From positions 59,326-123,325 of the forward strand of contig JAPEVC010000104.1 of assembly GCA_027946555.1 (NCBI GenBank): 64,000 nt of DNA, read 5' to 3'. A program made the position numbers and the translations under genes. The notes below the pieces were generated by a model. The model searched no databases and was not told where the DNA came from. It saw only the letters and a list, made by a program, of their open reading frames with translations. The stretch's first letter is position 1, and each line of letters opens with the position of its first letter. Shown here in pieces: positions 35,969 through 47,681 of this stretch. The DNA comes from Gnomoniopsis sp. IMI 355080 (Eukaryota > Ascomycota > Sordariomycetes > Diaporthales > Gnomoniaceae).

Positions 35969-38125
35969 TCATAACTCTGACTTCCGACCCACCCCCGTTC
36001 TACACATATGGCCATCTTGCGCCACAGTCCAAGCCTCACTCCCAACGCCTTTGGTCGCATAGAAGAGCGAATCCGGGTCATACTTCTTCTTGATCTTCAA
36101 GAGTCTCTCATACTTTGATCCAAAGAACGCCTGTTGGAAGTTTGGCTGGAGAAAGTCACCCTCATTCATGTATGCACCCGAACCAGGCGTCACAGCCTCC
36201 AATGCAGGCATGACTGTATCCGTCATGAGCTTCTGATAGGCTAGCATTTGGCCCCATTCTTCTGGGTCAAAAGACCAAGGGGTGGATAATAGTGTGTGGA
36301 TGACTGGGCCAGAGTCCATGCGCCACTATTGCAGCCATAAGTCAGTGAAATGAGCATGGGAAGTAGTATGGAAACACGAGCAAAAGGATTTGCAATGTAG
36401 GAGATTTCCAACAAGTTCTTCTCCGATTGCAAGGTATGAGTGAAATAAGACGGTCTGAAATCAAGAGTATACTCACAGCAGGCACTACAGCATTCCTTTC
36501 GTAGTCAGCGAATCCGCTCACGTCGACGGCGACAAATGTAACATTGACGGAACCAAGATCTAGGATGGATCGAATTGTCTGAACCCAGGCTGTTGTGTTG
36601 CCTTCAAAGGTAGACCGTGGAACGAGTCGGCCGCCGTACTGCGCAATACCTACTTCAGCAAACGTTCCTGTAGGGAGAGGGCCGAAAAATGAGACGAAAT
36701 GGTCGTAGTATGTCGGTGACTCAGTGTAATTGACGGTATAGGTGATGTTCAGGTCGGAGAGAGTCGTCAAGAAAGGATTCCATGCGGCCTCGACCTCAGC
36801 TGCTGTCTTGTTGTATGCAGTGACCGGCCCAATTTGGAAAGACTATAGCGTTGTGAGCAATGAATTAGAGATACACCATGCGTTGGAAATGAGAAACTGA
36901 CTGTTGGCGTAATAATCGCTATAACCATGCTTCCTGCGTCTACTAGAGCAGCGAGCTCGGTGGAGAACGCGCGGATACCTTCATCAAAGGTATCATTCGA
37001 TATACCGGCGGTAGATATATCAATATTCACACCACCAACGTACGCCTCTGGATGAGCCTTCACAGTCATCGAATATACGACCGCAAAGTTTCCGCCACCG
37101 CCTCCGCTCAAGGCCCAATACAAATCTGGATTCTCGCTGGGGGACGCGGTGACAAACTGACCGTCAGCGGTGATCACCTCGAACTGTAAAGTGTTATCCG
37201 CCGAGAGGCCGAAAGACGTAGCGAGAGCTGAATGACCGCCGCCCTGAGTATAACCTCCTGCGATCCCCACTGATGGGCATTCACCGGTGAGTACAACGAG
37301 GCCCTGATCCTTTGCTACCTCAAGGACTTCACTATTATTTGACTGTTAGATGTCTCCATGGTGCTTATGAAAATAGCGATTGGGTGAGGTATAAATGACA
37401 AACTGAAACTTACAATCCCTGAACGCCCGCCCCTACCTTTACTGCCTTGCCAGTATAATTCGCATCGTCCCAGTCGAGGAATGCAATATCCTTGAGATGA
37501 TGCGTCCACACAGAGATGGCTCCGGCACCTGTAGACCGTCCCAGATAGTCGTGCCCCGTATTCCGTATTACGAAGCGAATGTTGTATTCCTTTGCGAACG
37601 CGACTGTTGCGGCAACGTCGTCCGGGGTTGAAACGTTGACAGTGTAGCGCACATAGTTGCCGTATCGACACGGGTCATTTGGGCTCGTAAAGGGATCGCA
37701 ACTCTTGTTGGCAAAGAAGGGAGCTTGTATGGAAGACGGATCCGGATAACTGTTGTGTGGTTAGAATCCATGGCTGTTCTTGGTTTGTTTTTTCCCCCTA
37801 TAGGCATAACATAGATAGCACCAAGCAGCTGCACAAATTCTGTGCCCTCTACTATATTTAACAGGATGACCTACTGGATTAGTGGCTCATGCCACTCACT
37901 TCTCAACCATGCACATGTGGCATTGTTGAAATTTGGGACGTGGCAATCGGTAGCTAGAGGTACAATAGCGATGAGCCTTCCGTGCACCGTGGTATTGAGA
38001 GTATCAAACTGTTCGATCGATGGCCAACAATCTTCCCCAGGAAAACATTTGCAAGTTGAATTTGAAGAGGCTAGTGCAAAGACAATAGTAGCCTGAAGAC
38101 AGGCAATAAGGATGGGTACCATCAT
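35969..38125 (-). CDS. Secreted BBE-type FAD-dependent oxidoreductase
   Basis: Five exons, 37875..38125, 37414..37749, 36902..37331, 36477..36842 and 35969..36325, give 579 residues. A signal peptide follows the ATG at 38125. The family opening C-K-C-F-P-G-E-D-C-W-P-S and A-P-F-F-A-N-K-S-C-D-P-F come next. The FAD domain has R-N-T-G-H-D-Y-L-G (His150, 8-alpha linkage) and G-E-C-P-S-V-G-I-A-G-G-Y (Cys214, placed for a second covalent link), then Q-G-G-G-H-S. The BBE module ends with Y-D-P-D-S-L-F-Y. Such flavoenzymes oxidise sugars, alkaloids or polyketide intermediates. A Zn2Cys6 regulator and MFS transporter follow upstream. The 151-bp last intron contains an open frame but is supported because splicing restores V-V-P-A-W-R. 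Confidence 0.9.
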
Positions 38126-38244
38126 ATCCACTCGTATCGGTAGCGTGGAAACGAGGTCTGGCTCCTTTGACTTTTGTGGAAGCACTTCTCAACGCAGAGG
38201 GGAGTTCATCTCTCCCGCCAGGATCACAATGAATCAACCACCCA

Positions 38245-38253
38245 CTTATATAG
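38245..38253 (-). promoter_or_regulatory. TATA-like box of the FAD oxidase gene
   Basis: CTATATAAG on the minus strand, about 120 bp before the ATG at 38125. Confidence 0.5.
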
Positions 38254-38305
38254 TCGAAATGTCGGAAAGACTAGGAAGTGGTCAGATTGTATGTTGAACC
38301 CAGTC

Positions 38306-38319
38306 CGGACTCGAGTCCG
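38306..38319. promoter_or_regulatory. CGG-N8-CCG perfect palindrome (Zn2Cys6-type site)
   Basis: CGGACTCGAGTCCG is a perfect 14-bp palindrome about 180 bp upstream of the FAD oxidase start. It sits in a longer near-palindrome, 38300-38324. Inverted CGG triplets are the classical target of Zn2Cys6 factors, and one is encoded by the adjacent gene. Confidence 0.55.
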
Positions 38320-38428
38320 ACTGGACCAATGACTAATGCAGTATAGGGGGTTGTGGCCTTTGTAAGCGCAGAGTTACATACACTTTATATATCTAAGCGA
38401 CACCAACGTATTAGTCGAGTATAGTGTG

Positions 38429-38441
38429 CGGAGTTACTCCG
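38429..38441. promoter_or_regulatory. CGG-N7-CCG inverted repeat
   Basis: CGGAGTTACTCCG is palindromic apart from the centre base, about 300 bp upstream of the FAD oxidase start. Half-sites CGGAGT and CGGACT (at 38306) differ by one base. Confidence 0.5.
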
Positions 38442-38676
38442 ACATCCATGTAACTCGATATGCAGATCGAGATGAATGCAGTTCCAGTCTGCCCTTCCCT
38501 CACACTCATCTCCGCATGAACAGAGAGGGGCATGTCTCCTTCGGATAATGTTCGAAAGGCAGCCATGGTACAGCCGACCGAATAACACCAGACTGTTGCA
38601 AATATAATGTGAGATTCGGTCAACGCAGCTGTTCATGGCTCGCTGGGGGAATCAATTTCGACCTATCTAAAGTGGA

Positions 38677-41140
38677 TCAGCTTAGATTCAAATTAGAGGC
38701 AACCACTATTCGTACCGATGTCCACTTGCCCATCTCAACTGTATCCGCCAAAGGATCACTCATAACGGAGAGACCAGAGATGGACTCGTCTCCATTCATG
38801 AACTCGACACTAAATGCTGCAGGGAAATCGATGATGAAATCTGCAAATACTTAGTGATGCCCACGTTTCCAGATCGAGTTCATCCTCACCCTGATAGGCG
38901 TCCCAAGTCACTTGATCAAGGGAATTAGCGACGCCCTGTGGTAGTCCCATCTGGTTTGTTGTCTGTTGTACTGGTGAAGCGTCTTCCGGAGAAGCAGAGC
39001 CATCTAGTTCCGGTATCAGGAGACGCAGATACTCGACAGCCTTGCGCGCGTCGCGAGACGTATCGCTTAAACGCAACCATACCGGGTATGCATTCTGCAG
39101 CAGACTATGAATCCTGGCTATGGTGTTCTGGTCTATGTCGTGTGAAACTTTGGTCAACTGTACGTAATAACACAAAACGCTCGTCCCCAAGAGAAAGATT
39201 GACTGCATCAGTGAGGACAGCATCCAGCGTAGTGAGTGTATTAGTCCGCTAGGTTGAGTTTCATCGTTGACCAGCTGCTGGAATTCAAGAATTTTGATGG
39301 CAGCTTGTAGGCAGGCGACTCGTGAATACTCGTGACGTGAGTACGGCAAGTACCTTCGGTGAAGCCAGATGACCAATCGTTGAATAGTCAATTGAAGCCA
39401 TATGCGGTGCAAGACAATCTGGGGTGGCACTATCAGTGATTGACTGATGGACTGCCATTGAAATACAGGCGGTAGCGAGGCCTCCGCTTCCCGGAGTTTC
39501 CCATCCAGCTCTAGGATCCTCTCGTACGAAGATTCCTGGGTAGGATTGTCGGCGATTAAATCGCTGATTAGTCCGCTGATGCGATCGATCCTATTCTTGG
39601 CTAGGCTATAGAGCACCGGCGTCACTTCAGTTTCGGGCCGTGATGAAGGTAATTCCAAAGTCGCACTGTCAAAGTCTGAATCTAGTAGATTGCGTGGCTC
39701 GGCTGTATCGTGCTGCTGTGATCTTAATAGACGAGGCAATCCCATTTGACTTGATAGCCGTAGATCCATCTGTACTACAGCCGCCCAAACCCGCCGTCTC
39801 ATCTCGCCGTCGAATGGTGAAATAAAGGAAGTATGTCGCGGATCACGATGGTATCCAAAACTGAGCGCGAGCTGAACCAGAAGGCCTAGGAGAAGCCAGG
39901 GGCCAATATCCGCGTCTTTGCAGAGAAAGACCTCGCTAGTGCAATGATGGATCATAGTCTCTAGGACATAAGGCCCTCCTCGAGTGAAGTGGCCTAAAGC
40001 AAGACAATGCACAGTTCGCTCGCGGAATGCGTAGACGCGCTCCAGAGCGTCTGGATCGGCCGTGGCTTCTTGTTGGTATTGCGTGGACAGGCACAGAATA
40101 CTGAACAATAGACCAAGCCACATGAAAGATGAATCATTCGGATCATTCCAAAAGTTCTCGTACTACGGCCAAGGTATATTAGCTTAATGAAGTGACTTGA
40201 TCAGAGTTGGTGCGATTGTACCTCTCTTAGAAATTGACCACTGTGGAGGACAGCTATAGAATTGCGGTCAGTCTGAATAGTAGACTGACCGTTCAAAGGC
40301 GTCATGTGCAATCACATACCTGGCGCAACCCCTTGAGCGTTGAAGTATCGAGCAATTAGACGGTCCACAATAGGCCGTGCCGGGATTGTGGCCAGGATTT
40401 CACTCTTAGTGGCGTGGACAGGTTCGTAGAGTAGACGAGGGCCAGACTTGTGACGCGGAGATTCACTGTTAGCCAGCACCCTAGCCGTCTCTTCCTTGTC
40501 GTATTGATCCTTCAACTCGGAAATGCTGTCGAGAACAGCAGACCAGTGCACGCTGCTGACATAATTTTCACCAAGCGAGTGCACAGGCTCCAAAACTGCG
40601 GCGGAGGGAGCAGCCTCGTTGGCAGACACGTGAGGGCGCTTTGCCGTAGTCGTGGTCATCTTCCCTGGGTCTATTTTGGTCAAGCCTGCGGATGTAGCGG
40701 GATTATGTGCTGTATTTTGCATCTGCTGAGCCATGGAGTGCACAAGAGCCTCAAGCTGCTGGATGCGCTCACTGACGCTCACTGTAACCTTGCTTGTTGA
40801 GTTTGACTGGGAGGGAGCCAGGTAGGTACATGCGAGGGCGATGCCCTTGTCAGCGCACGTCTTGCACGGCAATTGACGATCACATCGTAGCCTGAAATTA
40901 CGTTAGCTATTATATTTGTAGGGGAGTAGTTCCGGTTTACTTGCGACGCCTGCAGAAGGTACATGAGAGCTGTTGCTTCTCGCGGCGGCGGTCTCGTACT
41001 GATGCTCCTGCTTCTGCAGCGGCCCCAACCTCTTGAAGCGGCTCCATCTGTGCCTCGCCGGTCAGCTCGGTTGACAGTTTCTTTACAGCGGCCTGATTTG
41101 GCATTGAGCCAAGTGACGATGGTAGCGGTTCGGTGGACAT
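38677..41140 (-). CDS. Zn2Cys6 fungal transcription factor
   Basis: Five exons, 40941..41140, 40320..40891, 40222..40253, 38890..40162 and 38677..38840, give 746 residues. The binuclear cluster has Cys60, 63, 70, 76, 79 and 88 (C-x2-C-x6-C-x5-C-x2-C-x8-C), split by the first 49-bp intron. A coiled-coil linker with S-E-R-I-Q-Q-L-E-A-L-V follows. The fungal-specific regulatory domain reads H-S-G-Q-F-L-R-E-Y-E-N-F-W over the 32-bp third exon, and G-Y-H-R-D-P later. The last 49-bp intron is open in frame, but its removal joins to D-F-I-I-D-F-P-A-A-F. C-terminus less certain. It probably controls the neighbouring oxidase and transporter genes. Confidence 0.87.
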
Positions 41141-41632
41141 TGCGTTACTATAGCGTCCGAATACTCGGCTTGGAATGATCCGTCTGACATGCACAAGCCT
41201 TGCGGTTTGCTACTTAGAGCCGTGACTTGGAGACAATCGCGTGCCGATTCTGGATTATTATCAATAAACGTTGACGGGCAGCTCGGCGGATGTGTCGACG
41301 GCTCAAATGACGGAGAAGTGTGCGGCACAGTGTATGATGTCCAGCGGAGCTTTCGACGGACATTACCAGACCCTTGTCACAAAGCTCCCATTAGGCAACC
41401 CCCCACGCCGGGGTTCAGGCTTACAGCATGGAACTTCCATAGTAGCACAGGTATACTGCAATATATTCACAATATTGCTCCGTTCCTCCATAGTCCGCCG
41501 GAATACCGCCTGAATGCCACCAATGAACACCTATATAAAGACAAGCGGCACCTCTGCGTCTGCCCTACTGCAGCTCCGAGCATGGCTGTATAGGCCTTGC
41601 ATCGTATCATCACTCATACAATTTAGTCCACC
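41141..41632. promoter_or_regulatory. Divergent promoter of regulator and MFS transporter
   Basis: A 492-bp shared region. Contains several CGG triplets, including TCCGCCGGA at 41494-41502 and CGG-N4-CCG at 41499-41508, and CGGAGC/CGGACA half-sites near 41345-41360. None is as good as the two palindromes in the oxidase promoter. The MFS start has a strong CCACCATGG context. Confidence 0.5.
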
Positions 41633-43275
41633 ATGGCAACAACCGAGCCATCGAGCGTTGACCAAGTGATCCTTTCGAAAGCAAAAGAGGACGGTCCCAC
41701 GGCCACGAAAACCAGCACCGAAGATCGTGCTCACGGCGACGCCGAAAAGGGCCTCGACAGCTCAACCTCCCCAGAAACAGGCAAGAAAGATGGGTTCCTC
41801 GTCGAAAATGGAGACCACGAGGGCGAGGCGACCCCAGACCCGAATCTTGTAGACTGGAATGGCCCTGACGACCCTGCCAACCCGCGCAACTGGCCCAAAA
41901 AGAAGAAAATGCTAAACATTGTCCTCGTGAGCCTGTCAGTGCTCTACTCAAACATCGCCACGACCATGTTTGCGCCAGGAGCAGCACAGGTTGCTACTGA
42001 ATTCCACATCACCAGCAGTGTCATCGAAACGCTCATGGTCACGATCCCGTCCTTGGGTGCTTCGATGGGTCCATTACTGCTGGCACCACTGTCCGAGATC
42101 ATTGGCCGTATACACATCTACTGGGCTAGCGCTGTGCTGTACCTGGGCTGCACAGTTGGCTGCGCGTGTAGTACGAATGCGGCCATGTTCTTGGTATTTC
42201 GGTTTGTCTGTGGCTCTTGCGCAGCATCCTTTATGACTGTCGGCGGTGGTACGATCGCCGACTTGCTGGCTAAGGAGGAACGTGGTGGGGCGACTGCTAT
42301 GTTCTCTGCTGGGCCCCTTCTCGGTCCTATCATTGGTCCTATCATCGGAGGTTTCATCACACAAGCTCTGGGATGGCGCTGGACGTTTTATCTAGTACTC
42401 ATTCTAGTAAGAAGGCTCCCAGACTAGAAGCTTCATGGCGCTGACTCTGCTTCAATCAGGCTGGCACTGTCACAGCAATAGCCACGGTGACAATGCGTGA
42501 AACGAATGCCGCCATGATTCTCTCAGCAAAAGCCTCCCGCCTACGCAAGGAGACTGGAAACCCAAATCTGTACCCAGCCGGCCGGAAGCAAGGACAACCG
42601 TCAGCACGGGGTCTCATGGAGCGAGCTTTAATACGACCGCTACGGATCCTGTTATTCTCCCCCATCGTCTTTCTTACAGGCATGTATATGGCGATTACCT
42701 TTGGCATGACCTACCTTCTGTTCGCGACCTTTCCGTCCGTTTTCGAGCAGACCTATAGTTGGAGTACTGGTGTCTCGGGACTGGCATACCTAGGCCTTGG
42801 TGTGGGCTGCGCTATTGGTCTAAAGATCTTTGCCTCGCTCAGCGACAAGCTGTTGAAGAAGGACGGTGGACCAGAGCGCCGTCTGTTATTAATGATTTGG
42901 ATTGGCGGCCCCGCCGTGCCTATAGGAATCTTTTGGTATGGTTGGACGGCGAATGTTGCCGTTCAATGGATCGTTCCCATTATAGGTACCGTCTTCATTG
43001 GCCTCGGAGTACTGATTGTTACTTCCTCGGCACAGCTTTATATGATGGACATGTTCGGTCCTGAGGGTGCGGCCTCGGCGCTAGCGGCTACTACTCTTGT
43101 ACGTAACGCCTCTGGTGCATTCCTCGCTCTAGCTGCGGATCCCCTTTACGAGAGGTTTGGTTTAGGCTGGGGGAACAGTGTGCTGGGCTTCGTTACGCTG
43201 GCGTTTGTGCCTGTGCCGGTTTTGCTCTTCAACTACGGCGAACGGTTGCGGGAAAGGTTTCCCCTGAAGCTCTAG
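41633..43275 (+). CDS. MFS transporter, drug:H+ antiporter type
   Basis: Two exons, 41633..42406 and 42460..43275, with a 53-bp intron, give 529 residues. An acidic cytosolic N-terminus of about 85 residues (ending D-P-A-N-P-R-N-W-P) precedes about 12 membrane helices. The loop after helix 2 has L-S-E-I-I-G-R, and antiporter motif C is seen as G-P-L-L-G-P-I-I-G-P-I-I-G-G. These mark the DHA1 multidrug/polyamine group, located in the plasma membrane and driven by the proton gradient. Divergent from the Zn2Cys6 gene; probably exports the product or substrate handled by the FAD oxidase. Confidence 0.92.
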
Positions 43276-43524
43276 TTAGAAGGGAGAGCACCATATACAC
43301 AAGGTGCTCTGGTCTATGGACAACTTTCGTCTATTTTTTACCGCTGCTCATTCGCCCAAACTCAGAGACAAAATGGAAGGTTGGGGAATACGGATGTCGC
43401 CCGGTCGGTCGAGGTTGAGAAGAGCCTCATACGGTAGTCCACAGATGAGGATGGCACTGACCCCGCGGTTGTCATTGGTAAAACCTTTGGCCTGTTCAGA
43501 GGTGAAGAGGAGACTGTATACCAA

Positions 43525-44316
43525 ATGGCCAGCGCCTCTCCCTTTCTTCTACCCGTTGCCCTTCGGCGTGGACATGCTGAGCTTGGCGTAGACGGCCTGC
43601 GGAACTTGAAGATTCCTAGTCCTACGAGAGAGGAGAACACGAAATTTGGCATTGGTGAGCACGTATTGCAGTACATACGACACGAAAAGAGCACCACATA
43701 CGAGTTGATGGCAGTGGTCAGGCTACGTGGTGACACAGACGGCGAGCGTGATTTCGTTCGGCTTTACCAAGGTGGCTCACAGAAGATTGAGCCGCATGGT
43801 GACCCGGCAAGAAGAGAAGGCTACGTCGATGATTCGTGGTCGATCGAAGATGAAGGTGATTATATGCTGTATTACGTTCGGCTGGATCGTAGTGCTGAGC
43901 GCCCCCAGACAAAGGTTGACAGAGGGACTGCTGAAGAGATCGCTGCCGACAGGGCAATCTTGGCTGCTATGGACAACGACACAAAGACTACATTGGATGA
44001 GTTGCCTAGAGCTCAGCCACGTAAGACCAATATAACAACGCCTGAACGGACGAGATGTTAACCTCTTCCAGCTTTCCAGCCCTTTATGTCATACTCTGAT
44101 GATAGCAATGAACAGAGGAGCAATGGGAATAAAGACCCCTCTACGGGCTCAGCGGGCATGGAGAAGGTAGCTCAGCCGCGGACAGAACATTATGAGACTT
44201 CACGCCAGAAGCAGGGCCGAGAAGATTTTGCATCCCACAGATCCAGGATCAGGGTCAGAGTGAGGGAGGCAAGTGAGGAATTTCGAGATATTCTCAAAGA
44301 CACAGAGCTTGCGTGA
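43525..44316 (+). CDS. Unknown hydrophilic protein
   Basis: Two exons, 43525..44020 and 44072..44316 (51-bp intron, donor GTAAGA, acceptor TTCCAG), give 246 residues with phases that close. No known domain. The protein is highly charged, with segments such as E-R-D-F-V-R-L-Y-Q-G-G and a basic C-terminus. Upstream exons are possible because the start region is not conserved in any way I recognise. It may belong with the unusual gene block that follows rather than with the transporter. Confidence 0.55.
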
Positions 44317-45154
44317 AAGGGGACAACGGGAGAAGATGATGGAACGAATAGAAAGTGCTTAGGAGATAGGAAATTGGCAAGTCACGTTGCCTCTGCTTGG
44401 GGCGAAGAATTCAAATCCACGCGAAAGCATTGCCTTGTTGATTTATTTGGTCGCCACGTAGTCACATCAGTTCATGGTTGTGCGCAAATGGACCCGAGTC
44501 GTCTACTTTATTATGTATTCCTCCCTGATCTTCACGCCTACCATCCGCTATTTAACGTTCCTCCTCGCTTCTTGCTTCGGTCGGTTGGACGTAACTCGGC
44601 TTGCGTACCTAGGAACTAACGAAATGAGACGATCAGCTCGTGATCATACAAGTAACAGATGCATAACTCACCATTGTCACCCCTCTCTTACGCTAGCACG
44701 TACCATGTGCTCCCCTTATGTATTCAGGTTGGTGGAAATACAAGAACGTGACTGAAGTGGCGCTGTAAAGAAAGAAGTTAGCATTTCCCCAGCCTTTGGC
44801 GTTGGAAGTGTCACAAACCTGACTGTCGCAGCGGCTGTCCATCCACACATTCCAAGTCGATCAAGCACCGGTCTCCATTCCCATTTTCTTTGGCACCTAA
44901 ACTCCTGCACAATATGCTTTGGCGCTGACCCCGAATGGCAGCGCATGGCCGAACTAGCCAAACTGAATTCTTCTCTGTCACCAGCAGCCCTTCACTTTTT
45001 GGAAGGCAATGCGGGATCACCGGCAGCTTTTCTCCTGTCTTCCCCATCTGGATAATCGGTAAGGTCGTCGTCTGCCACCTTTTGATGACAAGAAGGCGTG
45101 CTTGATCCAGACACAATTGGTGACGGGAGTATGCCATCGAGCTTGCCAACTTGC
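44317..45154. other. Intergenic
   Basis: About 840 bp. Open frames here are short or antisense to the next gene. One partial TACCTAGG occurs at 44606-44613. No gene is recognised. Confidence 0.4.
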
Positions 45155-46705
45155 TTATCTGAACCAAGCGTCATCATCGCTATCATCAAAGAAGTCACTG
45201 AAGACGGACTTCTCACGTTTGACAAAGACATCCGCCTCAGTCTTCGGAGCGCCACTTGAAACAGCCGGTCTGGCCAGTGCGGGAATGTCAGCCATATCCA
45301 CCTCAGGGCTCTCATCCTTCGTGTGAGTGCTCTGAGCTCCCATCGGCGAAACAGTGGCCTGTCCGCTCGCGGCCACCCGCGAGATGTTTCCTTTCTGAGT
45401 GTCCTGACTGCTCCCCTTAACGTCCTCCGACATGCGCGCCGTGCCTTTGGTCTTGAAGATTTGATCTGGCACTGTGCCTGAGCGCAGCATCTCCTTGATC
45501 TCAGCGATGGTACGCCCATCCAGTTCACCAGGAGGCATTGACATGACATCCTCGGCGCCAGGAGCCTGCAGTCGCTCTCGGAACGTAGCCACGTCATTCT
45601 TCGTGTATGGAAGAAGTCCACCACGATCAACAATCTGCTGAGGCATGTGGCCCTCACAATAGATAGTCGCATATTTGATGAGGACATGGATCCAGCAGAA
45701 TTTCTCACCATGTACTCGCAGTGGCGGCTTGTGAATGCGGTAGACAACCAAGTGGATAAACAGATCCGTCCACCGGTTGGATTCGAAGTGCCCAATCATG
45801 GTGCGACAAACTTTCATCCGGTTGTTCTCGTCGAATCTCTGCTCCGAGTCCAACGCGTGGCATCCTCTACCACTAAGTAACTTTCCACAGAAGCTGTCCA
45901 CAATAGTGTCGCAGCGCCCATGCGCTACTTCCGGCATATGACAATGGCCAGTTTCATGAGTGCGTTTCCCACAGTTATGGCAGGCGTGCGCGTATAAACC
46001 CATGTCGACATCCGTCTGATTTTGGAAGACGTCCAAAATTGCTTCCGCAACCTTCTCCTGCATTTTGACACCATGCCTGACCCTGTCCGCTTCTTCCCTC
46101 ACTTGAGAGGCGGGAACAAAGGGCGCGGGACGATTGGTCAAGTACTGAGCCCTGGTCCGGCCGCGCCGAGAGTGCCTAGGAAAGTTGTTGACGGGCCATA
46201 CCGCAAATTCCGCCAGACCACTGGGACTGGAGTTCAAAACTTGTTCGAAAACTCCGAGCAGATAATCAGCGCCGCCTTCTCGGCTGTCGAGCATACCAAC
46301 CGTGCCACTGACGTGGCCTGTAGTCTGTTCAACCCTTTGGGTTGCCGCCGACCCCTCTACAGCAAACCCGGGCATGAAGCTGCCGCCTGGCCTCGGTTTG
46401 ATACCTCCACCAGTCGGGTATCCGTCATTACCACTGCTCCTGGCAATATCACCACCAAAGAGCCCAGAAGCGTTAGGCGATGGTGCATCTGTCTGGACTT
46501 GTCGCTGCTGGTCTGGCCTACCGGTACTATGTCTCTTCGCCTCTTGAGACTCGGTCTCTTCATCGACGCCTAGATCTGGAGATCCTACAGGGCTCGCAGC
46601 TCGCTTCTTTCCCTTTCCTTGCTCCGATTGCCCACCGACTTGAGCATCGCGTCGCGATTTGTCGCCGCGCCCCTCGCCTGAGTTTGATGGCCTAGCGCCC
46701 GACAT
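45155..46705 (-). CDS. CCHC zinc-knuckle protein of unknown function
   Basis: Single exon, 516 residues from the ATG at 46705; the frame stays open further upstream through a CA repeat, which is taken as leader. The N-terminal 150 residues are Gly/Ser/Lys-rich and probably disordered. The middle contains C-H-N-C-G-K-R-T-H-E-T-G-H-C, exactly C-x2-C-x4-H-x4-C, a zinc knuckle that usually binds single-stranded RNA or DNA, followed by more Cys/His (G-R-C, F-C-G-K-L-L-S-G-R-G-C-H) and H-G-E-K-F-C-W-I-H. The C-terminus is acidic, ending D-D-S-D-D-D-A-W-F-R. No reverse transcriptase or protease lies nearby, so a retroelement gag is unlikely. First long gene of the nucleic-acid-related block. Confidence 0.7.
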   Translation of the reverse strand: MSGARPSNSGEGRGDKSRRDAQVGGQSEQGKGKKRAASPVGSPDLGVDEETESQEAKRHSTGRPDQQRQVQTDAPSPNASGLFGGDIARSSGNDGYPTGGGIKPRPGGSFMPGFAVEGSAATQRVEQTTGHVSGTVGMLDSREGGADYLLGVFEQVLNSSPSGLAEFAVWPVNNFPRHSRRGRTRAQYLTNRPAPFVPASQVREEADRVRHGVKMQEKVAEAILDVFQNQTDVDMGLYAHACHNCGKRTHETGHCHMPEVAHGRCDTIVDSFCGKLLSGRGCHALDSEQRFDENNRMKVCRTMIGHFESNRWTDLFIHLVVYRIHKPPLRVHGEKFCWIHVLIKYATIYCEGHMPQQIVDRGGLLPYTKNDVATFRERLQAPGAEDVMSMPPGELDGRTIAEIKEMLRSGTVPDQIFKTKGTARMSEDVKGSSQDTQKGNISRVAASGQATVSPMGAQSTHTKDESPEVDMADIPALARPAVSSGAPKTEADVFVKREKSVFSDFFDDSDDDAWFR

Positions 46706-46830
46706 CGTGGTTTGTAGTTTCTGGTCAGAAGAGATCAAAGTGTCAGTTTGCGATAGCTCGATGATACAGAATTGGAAATGCGATGGCTGCAACGTACTTT
46801 TTGTGGTGTTGTGTTTTGTGGTTTTTATTG

Positions 46831-46865
<35 letters not shown>

Positions 46866-47681
46866 GAAGAGGGATCCAAGTTTGAAGTGTGCGCTGACGG
46901 ACCTTCCCTTCAATCAGTGCCTCTGCGCTCAGGACAAAAGTGGAGCCAACGAATGTACCCCTCATTCGACAAAGGCTCGCAAAAGTGACAAGAGTCTTTA
47001 GTATGTCAATCCAAGGACTCGGCTGCTGCTGGTACTCGTTTGCCTATCCCTTTTATGCATCAAGCCCCACATGCAACTCAATTGACTGACTACTAGAACC
47101 TGTCCCACTTTATATTAAGTTGTATCTAGGTGGTTTTACAAGATTTTCCTTGACTTTTGTAGTAATAAAATCTGTAGTTATTTAATTTCTAAAGGCCTAT
47201 GAGATGGCATGTCGTTCGTGGGCTGAGTCAGTGACATGAGGACTAAGCCTTACAATAAGGTTATGCACGGGACGGCCCGTTCCTAAAGTAAATTGGCATG
47301 CGTGGACCGCAAACTTGGGACATCTTCAAAGTCTATCACAAAGACCATTAGCTACAGGACAATGGAGCCGAAGACATTCTGCAAAGTTGTAGTTGATGAA
47401 TAGAACTCCATAGAATATAACAGTACTCTTAGATTCCAGGGTTGTGAAAACAGCTTCATAAACTTCACAAAACGAGTCCGTAATCGGTTAGCGCTGTTTG
47501 TCGCAAGTTACAACGGACTGATTCCTAACTTGCAGGTGGACCAAAACGCGCTTCCAACTTATCATTCTCTCTTTGGTTTTGAAAACCTACCGCATCTCAC
47601 AAATCATCACAGTTTTGAGGTTACGTTTCATCTCAACAAGGCAACAGGCGACAAACGGCGGCATCATATTCTCAAGTCTTG
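46706..47681. other. Divergent spacer with (TG)n microsatellite
   Basis: Shared upstream region of two divergent genes in the unusual block. AT-rich around 47150-47190. Apart from the microsatellite listed separately, nothing is recognised. Confidence 0.4.
46834..46863. repeat. (TG)n microsatellite
   Basis: About 15 TG units in the leader region of the CCHC gene, seen as CA on its mRNA strand. In frame they would encode His-Thr repeats. Confidence 0.9.

Larger units (their letters stand above)
38126..38676. promoter_or_regulatory. Promoter region of the FAD oxidase
   Basis: A 551-bp region between the end of the regulator gene and the oxidase start. It holds a TATA-like box and two CGG-Nx-CCG inverted repeats, listed separately. 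No gene is recognised. Confidence 0.55.

Noticed and set aside
36241..36432. Open frame inside the FAD oxidase gene as an extra exon
   Set aside because: Splicing 36477 to 36325 directly restores V-V-P-A-W-R; the frame lies wholly in that 151-bp intron and resembles no BBE segment.
38810..38890. Apparent frameshift near the end of the Zn2Cys6 gene
   Set aside because: A normal 49-bp intron with matching phase explains it.
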